From positions 20,997,850 through 21,061,849 of the forward strand of contig NC_067125.1 of the NCBI RefSeq assembly GCF_021347895.1: a stretch of DNA of 64,000 nt. The letters run 5' to 3'. Below the pieces are notes generated by a model. It saw only the letters and a list, made by a program, of their open reading frames with translations, ran no database searches and had not been told where the DNA came from. The first letter of the stretch is position 1, and each line of letters starts with the position of its first letter. A program made the position numbers and the translations under genes. Below, piece after piece: positions 55,567 through 64,000 of this stretch. Source of the stretch: Acanthochromis polyacanthus. Its lineage: Eukaryota > Chordata > Actinopteri > Pomacentridae.

Positions 55567-55903
55567 TATGTAGCAGAACAATTGGTTTAATCATTTTACC
55601 CACCACAGTAGCTTCTGTGCCCTGTCAACCATGTATTCATGTCCATCACCTCTTTACTTTGACCTTAATGGCTACATGCCCCGGCTCACATTACCATCAA
55701 ATGCAAGGAGTTATAAGCAAATACTCCTTAGACAAGTAAAAACACAAAGAAACAGAGTAGAGTTGACTTTCTGCTGGTTGCCACTAGGTGTCAGGCTTGA
55801 CATTTGATTGCATTCATTACTTGAATACTGATGTATGGTGTGAAATCACTAGAGTAAGAAAACTTTCCTCTGGATTTTGGTGACTCTTTAAGTTGAAATC
55901 AAA
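55567..55903. other. Intron, no gene seen
   Basis: Short unique stretch between Tc1 and the next mariner copy. Confidence 0.5.
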
Positions 55904-56862
55904 CAATTGGCTGCTCAGCTGTTCCATGGCCAGGTGTGTGTTATTCCCTCATTATTTCATTTACAAAGAGCAGATAAAAGGTCTACAGTTCCTTTCAGGT
56001 GTGTTATTTACATATGGTCCACTCTCAATATGAAATCCAAAGAACTGTCACTATCAGTGAAGGAAGTCATCATTAGGCTGAAAAATTCAAACAAACCCAT
56101 CAGAGAGATAGCAAAAACATTAGGTGAGGCCAGATCAACTGTTTGGTACTTTCTTAAAAAGAAAGAACGTACTGCTGGGCTCAGCAACACCAAAAGACCT
56201 AGAAGACCATAGAAAACAAATGTGGTGGATGACAGAAGAATCCTTTCATTGGCCAAGAAAAACTCTTTCACAACAGTTGTCCAGATCAAGAACAGTCTCC
56301 AGGAGGTGAAAGCCAATAACTAAGAGAAGACTTCACCAGAGTGAATACAGAGGATTCACTACTAGCTGTAAATCATTGGTGAGCCTCAAAAACAGGAAGG
56401 CCGCATTAAAATGAGCCAAAAAAAAAAAAAAACATTTAAAAGAGCTAGTTCAGTTCTGGAACAACATCCTGTGGACAGATGAGATAAAGATCAACTTGTA
56501 CCAGAATGATGAGAAGAGAAGAGTCTGGAGAAGGAAAGGAACTGCTCAAGATCCAAAGAATACCAGCTTATCGGTGAAGTATGGTGGTGGTAGTATCATG
56601 GTGTGGGCGTGTATGGCTGCCAATGGGACTGGTTCTCTTATATTTATTGATGATGTGACTGCTGACAAAATCAGCTGGATGAATTCTGAAGTGTTTTGGG
56701 CTATATTATCTCTCATATTCTTCCAAATGCTTGAGAACTCATTGGACTGTACTTCACGGTGCAGATAGACAATGACCTGAAGTATACGGAGAAAGCAACC
56801 AAAGAGTTTTTTTAAGGCAGAGAACTGGAATGTTCTGCAATGGCCAAATCAACGACCTGACC
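55904..56862 (+). pseudogene. Disrupted Tc1/mariner transposase (copy 2)
   Basis: Fragment of the 49851 family without terminal repeats. N-terminal MKSKELSLSVKEVIIRLKNS, REIAKTLGEARSTVWYFLKK, then the same in-frame TAG after KRPRRP (56210) as copy 1. The core FWNNILWTDEIKINLYQNDE, VKYGGGSIMVWACMAANG and the same frameshift near CTSRCR (56765) follow. It lacks the 736-base insertion. Ends abruptly at CGACCTGACC. Confidence 0.88.
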
Positions 56863-57300
56863 AAATTTTGCGTTGGTTTTGTCTTCAGTTAAACTGAAGA
56901 ATTCCCAAACAGCAGAGGTCTTCCGCATCTTGTCTTGTGTTTATGCAACAAAGTGAAGTGTGACGTCAGAGTCGGCAGCCACCCGGCCATTTGGGTGGTG
57001 GTAACAAACAGGAATGGAGGAGCCGAGATGAGCCAAACACGACGGGATGAGCCGAAGTGGGCCGAAGGCGAGGGGAAGAGACGAGCTCCGAATATTTTCG
57101 TCTGGGGGGAGGAAGGGGTGATCAAATGACGGGATGTGCCGATGTAGGCCGAAGGCGGAGGGAGGAAAGGAACGGCGCATATTCTTTCCGCCCGGTAACG
57201 TCCGACCGGGGGGAGATATTCAGATACCAAAATTAATATCCGGACACTGCCGTAGCGAACGAATATTCGGATATTCGGGATATTCGGGTCCAGCCCTACT
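56863..57300. mobile_element. hAT-type fragment, right end intact
   Basis: Ends ATATTCGGGTCCAGCCCTA, the TAGGGCTGGACCCGAATAT terminus also seen at 41524. The interior has two diverged copies of a unit with GACGGGATG(A/T)GCCGA and GGCCGAAGGCG (57038-57075 and 57128-57165). The left end is missing. Confidence 0.65.
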
Positions 57301-58528
57301 GAACAGAGTTAGTATTGATCACACCTGAGTGTGTCAATTCCAGATACAAGCAGTTATTACTGTAATTTGGCAATTTTCTGGATTTAGCAACTAGAGGGGT
57401 GATTACTTTTTCACACAGGCCCAGCTGATAATAGATGTCCTTTTTGCTTCAATTCACACATAATGTACAACTTGTATTTTAGGGTTACTCAGATGCCTTT
57501 GTTTTATGCTAGGTTTAGTTTTAAAATCTGACACTGCTTAGTATAAGATATTTACAAAAAGGGGAGACATGGGAAGGGGATCGAATCCTTTTCATACTTT
57601 CTCGTACTAATCAGCAAAGTATTCCAGGATGTGATCTAATCTCACTGTGATGTTTCCAACAAGACTGAGTCAACATCTTTTAATAGACAAGGCAGACACG
57701 TTTGAGACAGCAGGCACTCAATATTTAAGGCTGTTGCCCAATAAAGAGTTTACCTGAGGTGGTAAGCCATCCAGATCCTGATGCATATCCTCACATAGTC
57801 AGCATAGTTGATGGGCATGTAATTACACTGTATACAATGGCGTATAATGTGTAAAATAGTGCCTTTGCTTTTCCCCCTAAAACTTAATGTTATTTACAAT
57901 AAAATTATACTTTTTGGGTGATGTTAGCTGAAGTGATGGGTTCAATATGAGATCCACCAAGAACTCCACATGAAACTGAGTGCATGAAAATGGAAACATA
58001 CCCAAACAATGTTTCCTCACATGGTTTTGCTGATGTTCGCTGTGTTCTGTATCTTTTAACTGGAATAATCAGTACAGGTCATATGAGATTAATTATGTAG
58101 TTTTTTTCTTCACTGCTTCAACATGACAGCAGTCAGAAAACAAAGTATTCTGCAACTTGAACAGTACAATAGTTCAGAGATTTGGAAAGTCTTTGGTCTA
58201 CTCTCCACTGACTGTAACTTTACTCAGACGACATTCTTTCAATTGAGTAAATTGGATTTTCTGGAAAAATTCCCTCAAGTCCCCCTGGCAGTCTACAGAG
58301 GATCGTTGACCCTCCACTAGTAGAAAACAGGAGCATGTGGTTCTAACAGTCATGTGTCAAACTTCTCAGCTAGCTCTTCCAAGGCATGATGGTGGGTTGT
58401 CAGTGTTCTTCAGTGCTAATGTTTATGTTTTCCTGTGTCTGTGTTGAATTGATGAATCCATAAACTGTGTTCTCTCTAACCCCCTCTTTTTACTTGCATG
58501 TTTGCATGCTGTGCCCTATCAAATGCAG
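57301..58528. other. Intron, no gene seen
   Basis: No recognised element before the microexon. Confidence 0.5.
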
Positions 58529-58540
58529 ATGGAGATGAAG
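58529..58540 (+). CDS. myo18a: myo18a 12-base microexon
   Basis: ATGGAGATGAAG between acceptor TATCAAATGCAG and donor GTAATT, phase 1 to 1. With the flanking split codons it adds D-G-D-E between ATK (end of 53189) and [11 protein letters not shown] (60584). Human MYO18A has EAAE at exactly this place (ATK-EAAE-AGRKQFARHEW), so length and position are conserved while the residues are not. It lies in a surface-loop position of the head. Skipping it keeps the frame, so it may be alternatively spliced. Confidence 0.85.
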
Positions 58541-60583
58541 GTAATTGAAAAACAAGTTGTTGACTGTTTTTCACTGTAAAAACTTTATTTTAGAGCCTCT
58601 CTTGTTTGTATTTCTGTCTTAATACCTTTATCATTTTTTCCAGGCCTTAAGTCATTAGCATTTTTATTGTTTCTGCTCCTCCTTCCCCTCCTCTCTGTAT
58701 CTCCTCCTCTTGTGTTTTTTGTTTGCTTTGTGATGGCTCTCCCTCTACTTCCTTACGTTTTTCTGTTCTGTAAGATGAAAATCACGGGGATCAAAACTTT
58801 AGTGTCCCTTTTAACCTGCTTGCTCTGATGCCTCCCCATGTCGCCCACAAATGACTTCCAGACTCCTGTCACACTACTACGCATTCTCAAGCAATCAAAG
58901 TTAAGCTTGTTCAGTTTCACTTCTCTTGTAAGTGTTTTCACTTTCTACCACGGAGCTAACATCTCCCAGCTTCCCAGTGTATCCCCATGCAGTTTGTGCT
59001 TGGCAGAGACAACTGTTGATTCTGTTGCTTTGTGTCAGAGCTCTTTGATTGGCTGGCTGTACAGGCTGTCATGTTGCCTTAGTTCGTTTGAACACATGGG
59101 CTTTGAATTGCCTGAAGGCCAAACAGAGATTCACTCCTCATCAAGACATTCATGCAAACAGAGACAGAGTCAAGATTCAATCACTAGTTATTAGCAGTCA
59201 AACTTTAAATCATAGGGCTTATTTTTTTGTCCTTATCTTGAAAAAAAAGCTTAACTTTATTTAAATTTTATTTTAGATTTTTCAAATGCCTACAGCGCCA
59301 AAACCTTGGTGCCTTTTATTGGTTGCAATCTATTGGTGTTTTTGGGAGCTCAGGAACAAATGCAACAGGAAAACAGAGATCTCAGGCAGCACAACAACAG
59401 ACACTAGTATTTTGACTTTGAGTACGAAGTATGGAGGAACATTCATAAACTGGACCTTACACTGCGTGCCATCACATCTTTCAAACTCAATTAGTAACAT
59501 AGTTTTTTTGTTATACGTTACAAAATACTGTTCTTACTGATCAAGAACATAGAAATTACTGACTGAAATAGAGAATTGGTGGCTCCTGATGCAATAGGAA
59601 TAACAGAACATGCAGAACTTGTTCATGAGTTGCCCTATATAGTACAGCTTAGAAAATGGCTTGCACCCTCTTGTTTCGGGGCAATACTGCTGTTATTCAT
59701 TATAGCAGGAGCAAAAGTGACAAGTTTAAAACATCTTCAGATTGGCAGTGACAAAAACCCCAACAAGGAAGCATCCTACAGCCTCAGATGTAGTAGTAGT
59801 TTTAATTCGAGTTTCTCCTAACTGGTAAATGCACATTTTTCAAAGTTAGTCACAAAAAAATTACAAACTGGTCTCAGGAAGTAAGTCAGTTCTGACAACA
59901 TAGTTGTGAAATTGTGTGTTCACATTAATATGCAGAATGACTGAAATGGCTGCTGTTGAAGTATGCTCGTTGTAGTCTTCAAACAATGATGCAGTTAGAC
60001 TCTTAATGTAGAAGTCATTTCCCACTGCAGTGTGAGAATTAAAACCATGTTCTTTTCCTCTCAAGCACTGATGGTGCACTTCTCTGTAAATGGTTACTGG
60101 TGTGATGCCATCAATCTTGATTTATATCACAAACACAAAATCAGGTCTGTTTGAATAGTTAGAAAAGAGATAAATGTTTGATAGATCAAGACACTCAAAC
60201 TTAAGCACAAATTTGAACATTTTAGCTGTTTCATAGCTCTCACCGTTATCTAAACAGAACAGATTTGGTTCCTGTCAGCAGCAGAGAATATCGAGTGTCT
60301 TTCTTGGTTGTCCAGAACTGCCATTTGAAGTATTTATCTGGATTGAGGGTTGATACAGTGTTTGTACTTTTACAGTTACAATGTTCAGGTCAGCTATACT
60401 GGAGCCCAGAAAAAGCAAAACCACTCTGTGTAAAGACAAACTACACATAGGATTTATGATGTATATAAATGAATACATCTTCCTCTCCTTTATCTTTAAT
60501 ATAGATGTTATCTTCATTGTCTGTCTTCCTCAGGCTCTTATTGAGTTGTTTAATATTTAAAACACACTCTTACTTTTTAATAG
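58541..60583. other. Intron, no gene seen
   Basis: 2 kb without a recognised element. Several frames of 60-118 codons occur but none has a family signature or a splice context in phase. Confidence 0.5.
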
Positions 60584-60754
60584 CTGGACGTCGGCAGTTT
60601 GCCCGTCATGAATGGGCCCAGAAGGCAGCCTATCTTTTGGGCTGCACCTTGGAGGAGCTGTCCTCTTCGATCTTTAAGCATCAGGCCAAAGGCCTGCAGC
60701 ACTCTACCTCATTTAGAGGAGGACCGGATGAGGCGGGCCAGGGTGAAAGCTCAG
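60584..60754 (+). CDS. myo18a: myo18a exon, motor domain and loop
   Basis: 171-base exon, phase 1 to 1, acceptor TACTTTTTAATAG, donor GTAAAA. Encodes (A)[56 protein letters not shown]. The first half matches human MYO18A ([32 protein letters not shown]). The second half is the divergent loop (human GTLQRSTSFRQGPEESG) with a conserved basic STSFR site that looks like a possible phosphorylation site. Confidence 0.97.
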
Positions 60755-61207
60755 GTAAAACCTTCAGTCTTGAAACAACTTTTATGTTGGCATTAAGCTA
60801 AAATCTTTGTCTTGACCTTAAGTGATGAACAATATCAAAAAATGCAGTTTAAATTAGATCATGTTACTGTACCACTGAAATATTGATTTACTTCTAAAAT
60901 GATGTAAATCAGAAAATGATCTGTTAAACGCAAACTGCAAAAATGTGACAACATCTGTAATGAACTGTGGGTACCCAAGAATAACTGTTATTTTATGACC
61001 AACTTCAACTGTTTTATACATTTGTTTACCACTTTTCAAATGTTTTCTCAGACAGTTAAGTTCTTGTACGAAAATGTTTTCCTCTCTATTTGTTTGTAAC
61101 CATTGAAAAATACAATCCTAATTTGGCTATACTTGCCCTGAAACAGTAGATATAATTTCTTAACTGTAGCTCTGATATATTGTCTTTTGATATTCTCTGT
61201 CTCATAG
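60755..61207. other. Intron, no gene seen
   Basis: 452-base intron; no recognised element. Confidence 0.6.
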
Positions 61208-61298
61208 GCTCTAAGGTCACAGCTCTGGAGTGTTTGGAGGCCATGGCATCAGGACTCTACTCTGAGCTCTTCACTCTTGTCATTTCCCTAATCAACAG
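61208..61298 (+). CDS. myo18a: myo18a exon, motor domain (last in window)
   Basis: 91-base exon, phase 1 to 2, acceptor TTCTCTGTCTCATAG, donor GTTAAG. Encodes (G)[29 protein letters not shown], and the first two bases of the next Arg. Human MYO18A has [26 protein letters not shown]. The next exon should encode the SSQHS...DTPGFQ switch II block; it is not present up to base 64000, so the intron is at least 2.7 kb or the exon lies beyond the window. Confidence 0.96.
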
Positions 61299-61736
61299 GT
61301 TAAGCCTCAACATACACCTCTAAATTGGTTACTATATTGTAAGATGCAATGAAAAATTTTGACTCCCTTTCTATTAGTGCATGAGTGGAGTGCAGCACAG
61401 TCATGTGGTGTGACAAGAAACTGTCAGTCGTTTGCATACACTTGCATGGCAGTCTTGAGTTTCTTCTCACTTCTATAACTCTGAATTTCTGTGATGGAAT
61501 CGTTTAAACCCTTGTGTCTTTGTCACAGAAAAGAAACAATCATGCATTTTGTTTTGTTTTTTAAATAGATTTATTGTAGTAGTAGTACTGTATCTTTGAT
61601 CTCTCCCCTTGACAGCTACAGGTACTGCTGAAATGGATTTGTTGGCTTTCTGACATAGATTTGTTTCTTCATCAGTCCACAAGTTCTTATTGGGTTTCAA
61701 GTTAGGACTTTGGAGGGGCAGTCTAAAACCTTTCTT
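61299..61736. other. Intron, no gene seen
   Basis: No recognised element. Confidence 0.5.
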
Positions 61737-61970
61737 ACCCTCCTAAGACCTGAGCTTCGGTTGGGCTGCATTTTGGATTAACCAATAAGTATAACATCGA
61801 TAATCTCTGTTATCAGATTTTTGTGTTTATTATTATTATAATTATTAATAATTATAATAATAATAACATTTTTATTGCTGTTATTCTTGTTTTTAGTATT
61901 TTTATTATTAACAATAAGCTGTTTCTGAAAAAGTCCACATTTGTGGACACCAGATCTAAGTAGGTTAAAG
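61737..61970. mobile_element. MITE, CCTAAGACCT family (copy 2)
   Basis: Starts CCCTCCTAAGACCTGAGCTT, passes through an AT-rich TTATTATTA centre, and ends TTTGTGGACACCAGATCTAA. Same family as 16896-17155. Confidence 0.65.
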
Positions 61971-62736
61971 CCTCATTTAGCCATTTCTTTACCACTTTTG
62001 ATGTGTTTGGGATCATTGTCATGTTGAAACACCAAACTGCATCCCTAGGTAATTTGAGATTTTTCTTCATTATTCCATTTACCTAGTGTAAGTAAATGCA
62101 GAATAGCCACAGAACGTAATACTACTACCATGGTAAGGCAGATGTGGTGTTCTTATGGAAAATGGCCTCACCTTCTGTCTTCCAAACAGATGAGGTCAAA
62201 TAGCTCTCATCTGACCTGTATTTTTGACCCAGCAGATTTTGTCATATTTCCAGAACACTTATAAAGAAATCCATGAAAGAACCAAAATGTATGATTGTTT
62301 TTTTGTCCTTTTGGCACATAGAGGCATATGCTTCAATCATTCCACCATAGATAATCACAGTTGTAGAAGTCACTGGAAACTTAAGACGGCCCCGATATAC
62401 ATGGTTTTTACTAGTATATGTAAACTTTAGTTCATGACTGTATGTTGCACGTCTGACCAGAAATGAAACTAACACATCTCTGTAACTATGGAGAGAATTT
62501 TGTTTCTTTATTATTCAATCAATCAAAAAAGGTTTTGCAGCCAAGAGAGTTGAGACCAAAAAACACAAAGTTGCAATCAAAAAATAAAAGATCAATCAAA
62601 TAGAATAGATCTGAGACCAAAAAAATTTAAGTGGCAACCCCCCAAAAAGTTTTTGGAGATCAAAACAGAACAGGTTGCAAATGAAAATATATTAATTTGA
62701 GAACATATTGACTTAACTTCAATCAAAAACAATATT
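61971..62736. other. Intron, no gene seen
   Basis: The latter half (62520-62736) is A-rich with repeated GAGACCAAAAAA and GCAATCAAAAAA strings; it probably belongs to the repetitive sequence that follows. Confidence 0.45.
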
Positions 62737-62850
62737 TTTTGCTTGCAAGTTCAAAAATTTTGCTTGCAAGCTCAAAAGTTTTGGTTGCGAATTCTGAAGT
62801 TTTGCTTGCAAGCTCAAAAGTTTTGGTTGCGAATTCTAAAGTTTTGCTTG
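62737..62850. repeat. ~21-bp tandem repeat
   Basis: About five and a half alternating units of TTTTGCTTGCAAGCTCAAAAG and TTTTGGTTGCGAATTCTAAAG type. In frame on the plus strand it reads as repeats of (L/V)(L/V)A(S/N)S(K/E)V; this looks like a by-product of a 21-base period rather than a protein. Confidence 0.85.
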
Positions 62851-63460
62851 CGAATCTGACTGAACCAAATGGGCGGGGCCAACGCTGGTGGAAGAGACAA
62901 GAGTTCCTATTGATTGGTTTGACCTTGCTCCACCACCAGTCATCGCCGCTCCCCTCTGTGCTGTTGCTGGCTGCTTCCACGCTAGGTAAGTTGGTAGCCG
63001 GTTGCGCACAAAATAATTATGCTAAATATTTTAGGCTAAAACCGGCCGTACATTCGTAACAACAATAATTCTAAGGCCCGGATAGTGCATGCACGCTGAT
63101 TAGCATTGTTGTCCCGGCTTGAGCAGGGTAACTGGTGACATGTCTATGGCCAGTGAGGGTAGGGAGCATATGAGGCGGATGCAACGCAAGGCTGTGATTG
63201 CAACATGCAATCACGGGGTCACCGTTCCTACAAAACAGTAGCCCTGCTACCGTTGACTTTGAAACTTTATTGACTAATTGCGGGGCCAGTTTCCAGCGCA
63301 TAGCAGCCTGATGCTGTGAGAGGGTGGAAGTGAGCCCTGGTGTCGTGCCAAAGTAGTTACCCCCGAAAGAAAGTGTATCCCTTGCCGCTGGAGTGCGCAT
63401 GCATTCGGAAGGGTGGAGTTATAATCCTTTGTTTAGATATCAGTGTAGTTAATTAATAAA
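62851..63460. other. GC-richer block of unknown origin
   Basis: Sequence of a different composition from the surrounding intron, with CG dinucleotides, GGGCGGGGCC at 62871 and a donor-like CTAG/GTAAGT near 62985. It could be the 5' region of a mobile element together with the preceding tandem repeat, or an unrecognised alternative promoter. No family was recognised. Confidence 0.35.
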
Positions 63461-64000
63461 ACAAAACGTGGATTGTTACGATCATGCTTTGATTGTCAAG
63501 CGTGTTTGGTAATGTAGCACGTGACATTTGTGTCTAAATAAATGCTTTTGCTCTACATGGCGTGTTGCCCAGTTAATAGTATTCATCACGCTGCCTAAGA
63601 ATGTCTTTTCCTTCTCCTTTTTGTAATGAAGTGTAATGTTGCTAGGTGATCACCCTGCTAACTAAACGTAGGCTCAATACCCTCTGGGTGGGAACTAGAT
63701 TCAAATGCGCTGTAATTCCATCAAATATATTTATTGTGCAGACTTTAAAAGGCATCATGAACAGTGTACAAAAAAAACCTCCAGGTGAGAAGTCTGACAT
63801 TTTTTTCCCCCCCAACATCTTAACAAAAGAATATTGAACAGAATATGACCTGAATGACAGACAAAACACAAAATATCTCTCCATCCCCACCCACCCACCC
63901 ACCCACCCAGGTGTGCTATGCTCACTGCACAGGATAAATAAAAAGAAATAATAATAAAAAAAATAGTGAAAATTAATACCAGAAACAAAATTAAGTAAAT
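63461..64000. other. Intron with (CCAC)n repeat
   Basis: No exon seen. A CCCA/CCAC run lies at 63886-63910. Confidence 0.5.

Noticed and set aside
58774..58801. Possible second small exon after TCTGTTCTGTAAG
   Set aside because: No donor in the needed phase, and the 12-base microexon at 58529 already accounts for the residues expected from MYO18A.

Overview
This window is nuclear genomic DNA from a bony fish, most likely a percomorph teleost. The evidence is vertebrate-type split coding exons with GT-AG introns, a dense load of Tc1/mariner, hAT, THAP-type and LINE/SINE elements typical of fish, and long CA/TA microsatellites. It carries one recognisable host gene on the + strand, myosin XVIIIA (myo18a). 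The gene enters coding sequence at about 22.9 kb and runs off the right edge. The last exon seen (61208-61298) ends in phase 2, before the switch II exon.

Layout. 1-22.8 kb has no host exon that I can see. It holds a Tc1/mariner end, a hAT element carrying a piece of 28S rRNA, an L2-like LINE 3' end, a hAT element with a BED-finger remnant, an RTE-type LINE remnant, a small foldback element and a mariner-like remnant. 22.9-25.5 kb holds three exons (22912-22950, 23355-23387, 24268-25475) that encode a proline/serine-rich N-terminus beginning MAFSSRFSFWEQK. This start resembles that of MYO18B and fits the striated-muscle 'gamma' type of Myo18A rather than the PDZ-bearing alpha type. Two small phase 0-0 exons (30834-30896, 33248-33325) connect it to the common part of the gene. 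Exons at 39149, 43080, 47502, 47817, 48821, 52253, 52812, 53045, 58529 (a 12-base microexon), 60584 and 61208 encode the SH3-like subdomain and the first part of the motor domain (P-loop, switch I region and on to the 50-kDa region). Reading phases agree at every junction except two places in the gamma part: the first exon lacks a GT donor (GG instead), and the 1208-base exon is one base short of a phase match.

The introns are crowded with nested mobile DNA. There are two long-armed foldback elements (28504-30135 inside a SINE; 44960-47240 with two further insertions). There is a THAP-domain transposon (26565-27641), and a RecQ-helicase-fragment element with exact 8-bp target duplication (32329-32902). 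A BED-finger hAT (34610-36476) carries a tRNA-type SINE. A Tc1 element with one nonsense codon (39687-41287) sits inside a hAT-like element (39458-41520). A mariner/Tc1 cluster at 49.8-56.9 kb holds copies that share the same inactivating lesions.

I see no operon, CRISPR, phage or other prokaryotic system. What looks least described is the gamma-type N-terminal cassette with its two defects, the rRNA fragment carried by a hAT element, and the composite foldback/THAP elements. All calls were made by eye from sequence and remembered family features; no searches were run.
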